From Gnetum montanum (Eukaryota > Streptophyta > Gnetopsida > Gnetales > Gnetaceae), in NCBI GenBank assembly GCA_015680685.1, contig MNCI01002986.1, positions 267,427 to 331,426 of the forward strand: a DNA stretch of 64,000 nucleotides. The letters run 5' to 3'. The notes beneath the pieces were generated by a model. It made no database searches, was not told where the DNA came from, and saw only the letters and a list, made by a program, of their open reading frames with translations. Position 1 is the stretch's first letter. Each line of letters opens with the position of its first letter. Below, in pieces: positions 1-11,099 of the stretch. The position numbers were made by a program, and so were the translations under genes.

Positions 1-1645
1 GGACTCTTTGGTTTGTGGGTCTGTCAAGGCATCAAGGGCATGAGCCTACTTTGTGGAGGACCCACTGGCATTCCTTTTTGGTGCATTTGTTAGCTTTTTT
101 CCCTTAAACATTTCCTGCAATCAACAATTTTTGTTTCATCCCCATCCATGACATCCATTTTATTGGTGTTGCCATTGTTACTTTTTCTCCACCTTTCTTA
201 TTCCTTATCTTTTTCCACCCTATCACTACTGGAGGTTTGCTCTTAGTCATGGGGGCCTGGGCACAAAATTTTTAATTTTTCCTAACCCCTGCACCTTAGG
301 TAGTCACTAGTGTTAAATCTCTAGAATTAGTATCTGCCATAACGATAACTCAACCAATGCACTTTACATCGAGGCAAGGTATCAACTGCATTATGATTTA
401 TCTACCTCGCTCATTTGTAACTATGTTGTTTGTGCAAATGAAAATCATACAACAACGAACTGGGCTTGGAGGAAATACTTAGGATGGACCAGAACTAGAA
501 CGTTTATGAAAGGAGCAAGATTGGTGGCGTGGCTATGGATAAAGAACGGAAGACGCAATCTTGGCATCAGTAGCAACATGTATTCTTCTTTCCCTCTCTC
601 CTTCTCTTCTAGCTACCAAATAAGGTTGGATGTCATTTATGTACAGTGTTCACTTTTGTAGTCACGAACAATAATGTTGTCATGTATTATACTATTGATT
701 CGTTCACCAGGCACATTGAGTCTGTCACCCCATTCCACCATTAATGGTCATTCAGTCAATAATCCCATACCTTTCCAATATTTTGTAAGGAACTCAAGGA
801 CAAGTTTTCATTTATTCATGGGGGTCTGATGAATCATGATATTGCATCCGTGATATCACATCTGCGATATCAGATCAACCATGCTATGTCAGATACCCAA
901 TATCATGGCCTGTCTCCTTGCCTATAAATAAGAGGCGGCGCCCTTGGTTTACACATTAGAAGTTAGTCCCTTAGCCAAACTCTTGCCAATTTTTCTTTCC
1001 AGAGTTAGAATTATTCTATGTGCCCATAGTAGGAGTCATAGAGTGAATGGATCTTTATTCGAGCATTGTGTACCTGAGCACACTTTGTGTATGGCAATAA
1101 AGATGAACTTTATGATAAACCTTGTAGCATACAGAATAGAATAATTAGTGTTAATTATTATTTAATGCTTTCTTAGTTAATTAATGATTTCTCTCACCCT
1201 ACAACTCTCTTAGTTAAATACACTTAGTACGACTACTTTAAGCATGCGTGTAGCACTTGATAACCCAATAATGATTAGCGTTTGGTAATCCTAGTAGCAT
1301 TGCACTAGTTCAGGATGTGTACAGTAAGTGGGAATGGATACTGGTGTTAGGAGCAATTAGAACTTAGTTAAAAAATAGTTAAATCAGGTTAGTTACTTAG
1401 TTATCTCTCTCCCCTTCCTTACTAGTGCAGGATATAAAACACATAAAAGCCATAAAAATCATATGCCTCAAACTTACTTAACCATACAACTGTGACATAC
1501 AAGTAAGTTTGGGAAGACAACGATTAACCAACCCGTCATCGTTCCACAAAGGCTTATTGGCACTTAGTCCTTGGAATTTGACCAGATTGTGCGTGAAACA
1601 CTCGTATTCATATGGTTGAGTGTAGGGGTACCTCACCACTCATCA
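1..1645 (+). mobile_element. RE-A: 3' end of an Athila-like LTR retrotransposon
   Basis: Only the last part of this element is in the window. Bases 1-250 match the conserved non-coding tail of the other elements here (the 'gcatgagcctact...ggacccact' stretch recurs at 2845-2870). Bases 228-470 match the leader before the accessory ORF, including a 'ctactggaggt' stretch. Only a short scrap of the accessory ORF seems to remain at about 470-620, so most of it is deleted. Bases 740-826 match the 3' untranslated part of RE-E (about 30010-30106), ending in a purine-rich tract directly before the LTR. No open reading frame survives. The left end lies outside the window. Confidence 0.7.
827..1645 (+). 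repeat. LTR of RE-A (3' LTR)
   Basis: The repeat begins TGATGAATCATGAT and ends CACTCATCA, the same terminal pattern as all Athila-like LTRs in the window, and is preceded by the purine tract 'tcatgggggtc'. The U3 part carries several GATATC-centred palindromic motifs (840-905), then a TATA box TATAAATA at 923-930. An AATAAA at 1096-1101 fits a polyadenylation signal. It is about 819 bp. The right flank is the tail of RE-B, so RE-A may have inserted there. The closest relative here is the RE-E LTR, because both carry the GATATC motifs. Confidence 0.85.
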
Positions 1646-3150
1646 CCATACCAGTAGGTCAGTTTTTTTAACTTTTTTGTTTTACACTATTTTTGACTTT
1701 ATACCTTTTTGTTTTACACTTTGTTATTTTTCCTAATTTTTGTTTTACAACATCATTAGTACATTTTAACTTTCTTGAATATTTTACAATTTCTTTTATA
1801 TTTTACTTTATTCTAGTGTGATTTTTTCTTGTTTTTTAATAAAATGCTTTGTTGCCAAGAGGACACAGTGATGCTATAGTTGTTTACTAATGGTGGTTTT
1901 TACTTAATATTTTTTATTGCTAAATGTATGCTTTCTATTTTTGAATTTTGATGACTGATGACTAAGACAAAGTTTCTTTTTCATGGAACAAGTAGTGAGT
2001 TCATGTTGTCCACCCATATAGAAAATCTATGCTCTTTCTAGTTTTAGGAGCATGAGGTCCCTTTTTCATTAATGAAACTTTAATGAACTTATAACTTTGG
2101 TAGTTTCTAAACTTATGAAAAAGATTTAAAGGTTTAAAAAGGGTGTGACTTCAAGGGGATCCAATACTCTTTGTACCTTTCTACTTGCTTGAGTGTAATT
2201 GTGTTTTCATGGATTTCTTACCATTCCATTTTGACCAATAATAGGAAGTTAATAAGTCTTTACATGGTGTGGCTCCCATTCAAAAATCTATAAAAACATA
2301 AAATTCAAAAAAAAAAACATGAAGGAAATTCAAAGCACACCCCTTAGACGAAATAATGTACTACAAGAACTAATTATGGGATTAGAAAGACATGTTATCT
2401 ATGCTTGAAGGTGTTCTTTCACTAAGGCCCTTTCTCACTTCTTGCTTTTCTTTTCTTCTTTAATAAGGAATGATATTTGATCAATGGGAGCATTCTTGTA
2501 TCTTGAGGGGGTGATTTGGTTTTCAAGTGGTGATGCAAAGTCATTAAAAGTGGTTGGTTTTGATTTGGACCAAGGATGGACTTTATTGGATCATTTAACC
2601 ATAGAATCCATAAGGGACTTCATGTGACCATGATTAGGAACTCCATTCCACTTTCTCTCTCATCCATCAATGCTTTCCATTATTCACCTCACTGCCAATT
2701 TTCATGTTTTGTTTAATGTCTTAGTTTGATGTGTTGAAATTCTTAGGTAGATTCTTCTGGATTCGATCCTTAACTTTTTTATAACCATTAATCAACTGTG
2801 GGCCCACAGACTCCTTGGTTGAAGTTATGCTAGGGCAAAAAGAGCATGAGCCTACTATGGGGAGGACCCACTTACATATCTCTTAGTTGGGTTAGTTAAG
2901 TTCCTTATCCTTAGGTATTTTGGTAATCAAATCTTTCATGCACCCCATCGATGCATCCAACTATGCTCTCCTTAACGAATTTTCTCCAAAAGTTCATTCT
3001 CCAATGAAATTATCCATTTTTTGAATTCAAAAATCCTCTTCTAATATTTTCATCATATTCATGGCTTTTCTGGCTTTTTGTAGACTTCAATTTTGTGTAA
3101 AAATTCTTTGTATTTTTCAAGAAATTCATTGTGAAAAATTTTCTCCTACA
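1646..3150 (+). other. Conserved non-coding tail of RE-B
   Basis: There is no gene here. The stretch 1665-1840 is T-rich with repeated 'tgttttaca' motifs and matches, on the opposite strand, the sequence just after integrase in RE-D (30960-31200) and RE-H (49790-49920). Around 2145 is 'gggtgtgacttcaaggggat', recurring near 25545 and 44745. Around 2800-2880 is 'gcatgagcctact...ggacccact', which recurs in every element of the window. The function is unknown. Being conserved without coding, it may be an RNA or packaging element (inference). Confidence 0.65.
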
Positions 3151-3230
3151 GCTACATCAATGAGACCCCATTTACGCATTAGACCTATCAACAAGACCTC
3201 ATTGACATGAGGCAAAAATGCTTATAAATA
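3151..3230 (+). promoter_or_regulatory. Internal U3-like promoter of RE-B
   Basis: A cluster of CATCAATG, TCATTGACATG and ATCAAC-type motifs (3155-3212) is followed by a TATA box TATAAATA at 3223-3230. The same motif class fills the U3 of this element's own LTR (5943-6134, with ATTGATG, TCGACG and TTGACATG). A transcript from here would carry the leader, the intron-like segment and the accessory ORF. Promoter activity is inferred from motif content only. Confidence 0.5.
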
Positions 3231-3615
3231 GATGTGAACACTCAACAATTTTTCACATTTCCTTTAAAATAAGGAAGGAATTTTTAAAATTTTCAAAGCC
3301 CAAAACCTTCTAAGAGCCATAACTTCCTAACTGTTTGTCTGATTCACTTTGTTCTCCAACCCTATAGCTACTAGAGGTCAGTTCTTTGTTGTGGAGGCCA
3401 CAAACCTTAAGTTTTGACAAAAAAGCTTTTGGAAAATTTTTTAACTTCCACAAAGGTTTAATAAAGAAATCAATATTAAAACATCAAATTATAAGAGTTA
3501 AACCTTTCTAACAAGCTCTAGTGACATTCTAAGTTAAAAAACATCAAAATAATAATAAAATAATCAATTTACCATGGTTAAAACTTAGCCTAAGTGTCAC
3601 TGCCCAATGAGAAAG

Positions 3616-3675
3616 GTACTTAAATGTTATAAGTTACACATTGAATGCTAATCCTTGGTTGTATTTTGACCATAG
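3616..3675 (+). other. Putative 60-nt intron ending at the accessory start codon
   Basis: The 5' boundary reads GAAAG|GTACTT and the 3' boundary reads GACCATAG|ATGAAACC. The equivalent place in RE-D (20496-20556) and RE-E (27047-27102) also has GT...AG ends and an immediately following ATG, with lengths of 56-61 nt. Splicing is inferred; no transcript data are available here. Confidence 0.5.
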
Positions 3676-5700
3676 ATGAAACCTAAAGGAAAGCATGCGC
3701 AAGAAGGAGGACTATCCCAACCAAGGGAAAAATGGCTAAGAATGGGAAGGGGCCAAGAATAGCCCCATGAACAAGTAGAGACCCATGCCATGGGACCTTT
3801 TCAGGAGGAGCTTGAAGTGGAATCTGTTTTACAGATTCCTAAAGAAACTGCTATAATAAAATAGTTTGTCTGAGATAAGGCACCTAAACCTTGAGATTAC
3901 ATTAATAGAAGCTTGCCCCAAGTCGATTGTGAATAAGGAGGTCTAGAAATCTATGCTTCAAGAGTTAAATTCTAGACCTTTCTTGGAGTTTGCACCTCCA
4001 TAAGTTAAGACTCAACTATAAAACTCTCCCATGTGGCCCACAATCACTTCTAGTGGTGAGTGGTACATGGGAGAGACATATCTTTTCTAGAACAATTAGT
4101 AGGCTAGTTCAATAGTCAAAATTAAGGACATCTTAGTGTCTTACTTAGTGAAAGCTATTGTAGAGGCCCCTGGGTTACCAAAAAATGGGGCCAATCTTTT
4201 TGAAATCTCCATGTAGACATATCCTACGTTAAGAAGGAATGGATGTAGTAGTGTTATGTAGTTGATCAAAAGGAATTTGATGCACTCACGACGGTGGAGC
4301 ACACATACTTCAAAATTATAGCCTTTTACCTTAATCCATGATGAGGCCAAGCAAGATCATAGCCTTCTTCACTCATGCATGCACTACTCTAGGCAGTAGA
4401 TTCCCAGTCAACTTTCCATAGTTGATCTATCTTAAGATAGAAAAGTGGTTTAAAGAAAATGAATGTGGAAAGAAGAAACTCCCCTTCCCATGCCTCATCC
4501 AGAAATTATGTAAGAGGGGAGGTATAACATGCTATGCAAATGATGCCATTTGATATGCTCCATTTGCTTCTTAGGCAGAGATAATGAAGGAAAAGGTGCT
4601 TACTAAAGTCATCCAAGAATAGGAGTAGTAACAACCACCTCCATTTCATATTCACAAAATAATGTTGTAGGCCCACACTACCCTTGAGTGCATGCATGAG
4701 ATACAAGAGTAGCTCTTGTGAGAGCAGGAGCAGTGAGTAGGAACAAGTGGTAGCGACCCATCTATATATCACCCAATGATGAGTCACCTCAACAAAGTGG
4801 CTTGAACAATTAGCCAAATGGAGAAAGGTGGACTAGTTTTCTTAGCCAAAAGAACGCTGCTACTTGTAAAATCAAATCTTGATGCTCGAGAGGTAACGGT
4901 ATCTCTCTCGCAATAATAGTAATTCCCAAAAAAATCTTAGAATGCTACTACTTTTTCAATGTGTCTAGAGGAGGATGAGGAAGCAACTATCTTGGTGATG
5001 TAGCACCATGGGTAGGATACAACCACAAAGGTGGTAGCTAATTGAATTACCAAAGCATTAAATGCATTTGTGATGTCTATACCAAATGTTTCTACACTCA
5101 GAGATGTGCAAATGTCTACAAGAATAGTTAGCAGAAAATTGAGTGCAGCCCAACATGAGGAGTTGTTGGACCAACTAGTGGAAAAAGGGAAACTAACTCT
5201 AGATGTCTTTGACCTTCCAAACATAATCATTATAACCTAATTGAACCTACTAGAAGTGAGGGGTAAGTGCAGTATATTAGAGGGACAACTTGAAACAAGC
5301 TATACATAAAACCAATGCTTGGTTGCAAAGGTTGCTGAATTAAGAGCCCGTCTTGTTGATCCCACATTTCTCAACCCTACATTAATAAGGGATGAAGCCT
5401 TTAAGTAGCTTGAAGACAAGCTCAAAAAGTTTAGAAACAAGAAGGAGATGACCATCTTTGACCAATCTTGGTAATGCCCTATCCTTAGGATTTTCCCACT
5501 TCAATCCACATTCAAGATGCTACATGGACTGTGAACAATCCCAAGGAAAAGAAGGAGAAGATGAAGGCACTATTGGATGCCTTTCCTATTCCACCAAAAG
5601 TTGCAACTATCATAGGATAATCACAACTGCCTCAACCATTGCATGCATTTGAAGCAGGAGAAGGCCCTTCAAAGCCTTAGGAGGCTCCACTATTTAGGAC
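3676..5700 (+). pseudogene. Accessory ORF of RE-B (Athila ORF-like), decayed
   Basis: The reading starts at the ATG after the intron-like segment with a basic, Lys/Gly-rich N-terminus (MKPKGK), the same beginning as MAPKHG in RE-E and MTPKLK in RE-D. Further on are the shared motifs GEWYMGETYLF (about 4048-4090), PGLPKNGANLFEIS (about 4165-4210), TYFKI (about 4305-4330) and a 'TPLP..HP' stretch (about 4478-4505) corresponding to LPFPYLI of other copies. Many stops and frameshifts break it. The domain resembles the 'putative plant transposon protein' region found in Athila-type elements (family knowledge from memory, not searched). The role in the element's cycle is unknown. Confidence 0.6.
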
Positions 5701-5942
5701 CATTTGGTCTTCTCCAACATCTTCATGTCATTTGAGGAATTGTATTTGTCAGTTTTGTCTTGGTGTTCAATTTTGTCATCCTAAACACCAAAATTTTGTA
5801 ATAATTGTAAAACCATACACTTTGGGCACTTAGTTTTTTTTTTTTGTATAGTTTGTGTGCTTATTTTGTGTGTCAACAATCTCATACCTTCCCATTTTTT
5901 ATAAAGAACGTAATGATAAGTTTTCATTTAGTCATGGTGGTA
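5701..5942 (+). other. 3' untranslated region and purine tract of RE-B
   Basis: This is T-rich non-coding sequence with 'aattttgtaataattgtaaaacc' type words that match the same place in RE-E (about 29905-29950). It ends with 'tcatttagtcatggtggta' directly before the LTR, the likely polypurine tract used to prime plus-strand DNA. Confidence 0.55.
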
Positions 5943-6748
5943 TGATGAAGCATCATGGTGGCCGCGTCGACATCATGATGTTAATGTGACCTTGTCAACG
6001 AGATGTCATTGACATGATCTTGTTGATGTAGGGTTTAACTCGTTGATGTGTATCCATCGACGTGATCCCATTGATGTAGGCTTTGACTCATTGACATGTA
6101 CCAATCAATGGGGCACCCTATTTCACCTATAAATGTATGCCTTCTACCACATTTATGGTATTCCTTTCATAATTTGTAGTGAAGCTCTAGCAGTTTTTAC
6201 ATTTAGAAATTAGAATATTTTGAGTAATTCTTTTTAATGCTTTAAGTAATCAAAGTAAATAAATTAAGCTAATTTAAGATAGATTAAGATAAATTAAATA
6301 GTGATTAATTAAGCACATAAATACAACCACTTCGAGCATACATTTGGCACTTTCTAATCCTAGTAATGCCTAATGTTTGATAATCTAGTAGTGTTAAACA
6401 TGTTTAGGATGTGTATGATAAGTGGGAATGGATGTTTATGGTAGGATTAGTTATGTGTTAGCTAGTTAGATTAAATTAGTAATTAAATATTTGTATTCAT
6501 TATTCTTTATTCTTAGGTAACTTAGAACATAAAACATAAAAATGATAAAAATCATATGTCTCAGTTGCACTTAACCATACCTTTGCATTTCACAAGTGTA
6601 ATTGGGAAGACAATGATTATAATGGTTAGTTTCACTTTCTAGAGACCAATGTACTTAGAAGCCTATAAGTCCACAGAATTCAACCGGATCACGCATGAAT
6701 GCTTGGTGATTCATATGGTTGGGCATAGGGTCTACTTACCACTCATCA
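5943..6748 (+). repeat. LTR of RE-B (3' LTR)
   Basis: The LTR begins TGATGAAGCATCATGG and ends CCACTCATCA, about 806 bp. U3 holds many related 10-12 bp motifs of the form TTGATGTAGG, TCGACGTGATC and TTGACATG (5960-6120), ending in a TATA box TATAAAT at 6128-6134. The R/U5 part resembles the RE-A LTR, but the U3 belongs to the TTGATG/TCGACG class shared with RE-D. No target duplication can be tested because the left end is missing. Confidence 0.85.
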
Positions 6749-7269
6749 ACCTTGGCATGAAAACTATGATTAGAGGTACTGTTATTAAGGATTGAATCTA
6801 AGTCATAATGTTGCTCTAGCGAATTTGATTTTTTTAGTAGATCTAATTTTTCTCACTTTGATTTTTCTCCAAAAAATCTAATTTCTTTAAAATTTCTTTA
6901 AGGGGGATTCTGTACTACTCCCATCTTCTTCAACTAATGTTGAAATTTCTACTTCTTTTATCGATGCATAAATTGTTGTTGCTTCTCAAAATGTATATTT
7001 ACAAGCTTGTATGAAAAAAGTTGTGATGCCTTCTTCTAGTAATGTTGAAGCAACTAAAACACCTAATTTTTTTCTTCTTTATGATGTATATCCATCATTG
7101 TTTACTAATATTTCATCACAATATGTGTTCATTTAAATTTGGGGTTACCTGCCTTGTAATCAAAGTTTTATTTTGTAGTTAAATGATATGATGAAAAAAC
7201 ATGACATCCAAGTCCTTTATGCCAAGTATTATTTTTATTTTTTATACTTGTTAAGTTAGGCAATGCTTC
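6749..7269. other. AT-rich flank, nothing recognised
   Basis: The sequence is AT-rich with short homopolymers and no open frame of note. Weak coding flavour leads into the DUF4283-like remnant that follows. It could be the upstream part of the same old LINE ORF1. Confidence 0.3.
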
Positions 7270-7730
7270 GATGGTGCAGTGTGCCCTAGATATATGATCT
7301 TGTATACATAAGAATGGAGTGTTATGCATTTATAAGTGGACTCCCTATTTTGATGTCCAATCTAAAGAATATGCTAAAATTTCCTGTTTTGTTGAGTTAT
7401 ATGATTTTTTGTTGATTTTCTATAAAACTAAGAAGGAAATTGTTAGTCTTTTTTATCCCATTAAGCATATGGATTCTATGTCTAAAAATTTTAGTTCTCA
7501 TAGACATTTTTTTTGTTGAAATCAACCTTCTCAATTGTATAAAGGATTTGGTGTTACAAGTAAGAAGAAAGGCTTATATTTAGTCAATTACATATTATAA
7601 TTTTCCTAATTCTTGCAACTTTTTCCATTGTGAAGGATGTTTGTTTAGTGCTTGTCCTTTTCTACTCAAGAATAACAATTCTAAAGAAAAGAAAAAAAAA
7701 TGTGCTGAAGTTCAAGATAAGAAAAAGTAA
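7270..7730 (+). pseudogene. LINE ORF1-like remnant (DUF4283 plus zinc knuckle)
   Basis: Conceptual translation gives KWTPYFDVQSKEYAKISCF at about 7335-7390, matching the plant DUF4283 pattern 'W.P.FD......PVWVRL'. After a frame change it gives a VEINLLNCIK-like stretch (about 7515-7545), as in the usual 'VEVDLSKPLP' segment. A cysteine/histidine cluster CNFFHCEGCLFSACPF at about 7616-7665 looks like the zf-CCHC_4 knuckle. DUF4283 with this knuckle is typical of ORF1 of plant LINEs and of related host domesticates. Frameshifts and stops make this a remnant. The family assignment is by eye. Confidence 0.5.
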
Positions 7731-8486
7731 TATAAAATTGAAGATACAAATAATCAAATTAATGTAAATGATAAGATTAATCAAATAGTAATAAATAATC
7801 TAAAGAAGACAAAAGCTCCTATGTAATTTTATTGGTACTAGAGAAAGTATTAAGCACCTTGAATAGATAGTTCATAAGACAAATTTTTCCTTGTCTAACA
7901 AGAATACTGTTAACTCAAAGATTGAAACTAGTATCAACAAAAAGATTACAGTTGATGGTGAAGATCTTCCACAAGATCTACCATTTTCTTGCTTTAATAC
8001 AAATATGGGTATTATTCACATCTCTCCATCTCAAATCCTTTTGCTATTTGAAGTTCAAACATGGATGTTGAAAAGTGATATAAATTTTGTTAGGAGTGGG
8101 ACCTTCCTCTCTACTAACAATGAGTTTTTTCACTTATTTTTTTCAAAGTATCAACTATAATATTGGATGTGTGAGCAGATAGTTTTAAAACTGAAACCAT
8201 TTTCTTTCTATATATATTTTTCCAATGATATCTACTTAATTTTAAGCCTTTGATGTACTTTGAATTTTCTTTGCTCATTATCAATAATTTTTTGAGGTTT
8301 GATACTCAATAATAGCCTTGGCATGAAATTCCTAATTTATAGGATCAATTATAGGGACAACATTAAGTTATGAATTAAAAAATTCTATAAAGGGAATTTT
8401 GAAATTGTTCTATTTAATAGAACCAAGGGAATTTCATCGCACTAAGTATAAAATGAATTTCCTATATAAAACCATTCTTGAATAAT
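7731..8486 (+). other. Probable LINE-derived spacer with a short open frame
   Basis: This lies just after the zinc-knuckle remnant. An 89-codon open frame at 7891-8160 has no recognised domain. The stretch 7870-7980 resembles 13485-13590 ('cataagacaaat...aataagaat...gttaac' and 'attgatggt'), so the same LINE ORF1 linker may be present twice in the window. The rest is AT-rich without recognisable content. Confidence 0.35.
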
Positions 8487-8640
8487 GAAGTGTTAGCCTA
8501 ATGGTAAGACACTTGGTTTGAAAGCTTCAAGTCATGGGTTTGATTTTGGTGGGAAATGCTGAGTTATAAGGTTCTAATTAAACTATATTACAATTCTTTT
8601 ATGCTTTCAACACCCCACCCTCTTATAAAACCATTCTTAT
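8487..8640 (+). repeat. tRNA-derived SINE-like unit
   Basis: A pol III box A match TAGCCTAATGG lies at 8494-8504 and a box B-like GGTTTGATTTT at 8537-8547, the latter looking like a CpG-decayed GGTTCGANTCC. The 32-base interval and the surrounding 'gtaagacacttggtttgaaagc' phrase resemble plant SINE heads. About 90 bp of unrelated tail follows. The 3' end and target duplication are unclear. It cannot fold as a convincing full tRNA, so a functional tRNA gene is unlikely. Confidence 0.45.
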
Positions 8641-9059
8641 GATAGCTTAGAAAATTTTACTTACATTCTTTAATAAACATGTAGTTTGATAAGGGATTAA
8701 AACTTTATACTTAAAAAATGTTGTTCACCACCATTAAAATAGTGGAAATGCCCATTATTGTAGATAAGCCAATAATAAAGTTCATGAAAATAGTAATTTA
8801 AGGAAGGTGTAGCATATTAAAAGTTGAAAAATGTCTACTAATTTCTTGTTTACAATTTTATCCTAACAAGACATGCCTTAACAAAATCCACAGCATCTAT
8901 TTTCAAAGTCTAATGGTGATTTTGTCATATTTTATCATATTTCCAAAGTCACAGTCAAATGTAATGAGAAGTGTGTGATATTATCATATAGTCTTATAGT
9001 GATGTTATGTCTTTTATTTGTGTTTACATATTAAGTATATGAGACTAAAGTCATGATAG
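8641..9059. other. AT-rich spacer, nothing recognised
   Basis: There is no gene, repeat or motif here that I can support. The last bases are part of the insertion target of RE-C. Confidence 0.3.
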
Positions 9060-9064
9060 AATGA

Positions 9065-9965
9065 TGGTAGGGATCTACCTCAACAAACCCTAAATGGTCA
9101 CAATTCCACACTCTTCTAAGTCAAATTAGCTTAGAAAACAAGAATACAATGAAATGAAGAAACTCTCCCTCTATTAATCAATCTCAAAATAAGAATTACG
9201 TCAAAAATGAGAAGCCAAGCTCAACTCAACTCTTCCAAGGATCTTAAAGGACAAACATGTCTCTTCTCAATCCCTCAAACTTTCTCATACTTGAAGCATA
9301 TAAGTTCAAAGCAAGGTAGCACTCATAGGAGACTCTTCACCTTTTCTTTGGCTACCCTCTCTCTTAAGTGCTCTCACTCTTGCTTCTTACCTTACCTTAA
9401 GACTCTCTTCTCCTTTCTTTAAACCTTAGATACCCTTTTATAATTGTTGAAGTGATCCTTAACCTATCCAAATCATTGTTCTTCCTTTAAAAATTCATGC
9501 ATATTTCGAAAATTTATTTATTTTTTTCAAATTGCAAGTGACTATAGCTGAAACTCTCTCAAAATTTCCAATATGCAACCAAACTATGACACACAACTTG
9601 CTCGCACTAGTAAAATTATTCATTTTCTACCTATATTTCTCTAATGTTTACAATGAACTGTAGCTTGCAACTTTAGACTACAATCTTACTACAACTCATA
9701 GTGGCCCGCAATTTAGTGCTTGATACAAGAAACATGAAATTCCTCATTCTTCTATGAATTGTAGTCGACTACAGCTCGATGTAGCCTACAACTTGTCATT
9801 GTGATCAACTGTGACTCATTTCCTCATTACAATTGCCTACCTAAAGCTAGAAACATATGTAAATGACCCTAAAATAACTCCAAAACACAAATACCCACTC
9901 ATAAAACTTCTAGGACACATTGAGGACAAGAAATACATGAAGAAGCTAAGGCGATGTCCTCATCA
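9065..9965 (-). repeat. 3' LTR of RE-C
   Basis: On the plus strand it runs TGGTAGGGATCTACC...GATGTCCTCATCA, about 901 bp. It aligns with 12562-13376 along most of its length (for example 'ttccacactcttctaagt' and 'aactcaactcttccaaggatctta' in both). The left copy has an additional stretch (about 9640-9830) rich in 'ctacaact' words that is shorter in the right copy. Confidence 0.85.
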
Positions 9966-10819
9966 TATCTCTCCCTCTTAAAAAATTTTATTCTTGATGA
10001 CCTCTCATAAGTTGGAAAGCAATATGCCCCCATGATGCAAGTTCATTAGAATCAACATCAAATTATCATGATTCAATGCATCAAAATCATTATATGAATG
10101 AGTATCACACCTTGTTATAATGCTTAAAGTTTTCATTTTAAGCTTCAATTTCTATTAGAGACTTGTCCCATTATGCTTCCAATATTTGAGCATTTTCTTA
10201 GAATCTCTTAATTACATCTTCATAATGATTTAATCCTACACAAAGTTTACACAAGAATTTGGAAAAAGATACATTAATATCCTTTAATGTAAGATCTTAG
10301 CTAGTCTTCAATGATAATTCTTCACCTTTAGCTAATTGAATTCCACTTTCTTTCAGAATCCCTTATGCTCAACAATAAATACAACACAATTTTAATTTCC
10401 AAATAGCTTCAAGCTATGTTCCAATATCAATGGAAATACAAAATTCAAACTAGCACTAACACAAGTGTCAATAATTAATAACATTATCCAAATCAAATGC
10501 ATCATACTCAACATCATAGAACACATCGTCATCACATTTAACATTTAGATCATTCATCATCATAAATTTCCTTAAATTATGAACCATCAATGAAGAGTCC
10601 AAATTAATACTATCATCATCAACAATGGTAGACAATAATTTAAATCTTTGCTAATTTGAATGATTGTCAAAGTATGATTCTTACTAGAAAAAATAGCCTT
10701 ATTATTAAAGTTCCAATGTCTACTAAGAATAATATTAGCATAATTAATGGACAATACATCATAAAGAATTCTATATTGAAATTAGCTAATGGAAAATTCC
10801 AAAATACATTACTTCTTAA
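9966..10819 (-). other. RE-C internal 3' part without recognisable coding
   Basis: Between the purine tract and the protease trace, where reverse transcriptase, RNase H and integrase should be, there are only about 850 bp of AT-rich sequence in which I see no conserved motif. A plus-strand open frame at 10656-10862 is a chance frame over this region. Confidence 0.45.
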
Positions 10820-11010
10820 CTTTCTTATAATGATTTTTCATCATCCAATATGCTTTGTATGAACCAGGGTGAGGAATGGTATCTAACTGCAATAGTTTTA
10901 CAACTTTGGTAGAGATCACATTCTCTTATGCTCCACCATTAATAAGCACATTCAAAGAATAGCCTTTAAAATTACAATAAGTTCTAAATAAACTCTTTCT
11001 CATAATATCT
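10820..11010 (-). pseudogene. Retropepsin remnant of RE-C
   Basis: Minus-strand translation reads KSLFRTYCNFKGYSLNVLIN at about 10930-10990, then GGA-ENVIS, KVVKLLQLDTIPHP and a YKAYWM-like end. This matches the chromovirus-type protease pattern 'CTI..KVC.VIIDGGSSENV.S...V..L.L....HP.PY...W'. The catalytic D(S/G)G is altered to NGG and stop codons interrupt it, so it is inactive. Aspartic protease of this kind matures the Gag-Pol polyprotein. Confidence 0.55.
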
Positions 11011-11099
11011 TCATTGGCATTGACATTACTAACAAAAATACAACTATTCAACTCACTTTACTCAATGATTTGTAAAGGTTCAATTTCACATACCTTTCT

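Larger units (their letters stand above)
1646..6748 (+). mobile_element. RE-B: 3' half of an Athila-like element
   Basis: From left to right this holds the conserved non-coding tail, an internal U3-like promoter, a leader, a 60-nt intron-like segment, a decayed accessory ORF, a 3' untranslated region and an LTR at 5943-6748. The LTR differs in its U3 from the RE-A LTR at 827-1645, so the two LTRs are not a pair. The simplest reading is that RE-A inserted into the tail of RE-B and that gag-pol of RE-B lies left of the window. No intact gene survives. Confidence 0.7.

Noticed and set aside
827-6748. LTRs at 827 and 5943 as the pair of a single element
   Set aside because: Their U3 regions belong to different motif classes (GATATC against TTGATG/TCGACG), and there is no primer site after 1645.
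8487-8560. A functional tRNA gene
   Set aside because: Box A fits, but box B is decayed and I cannot draw an acceptor stem or an anticodon arm. A SINE head explains it better.
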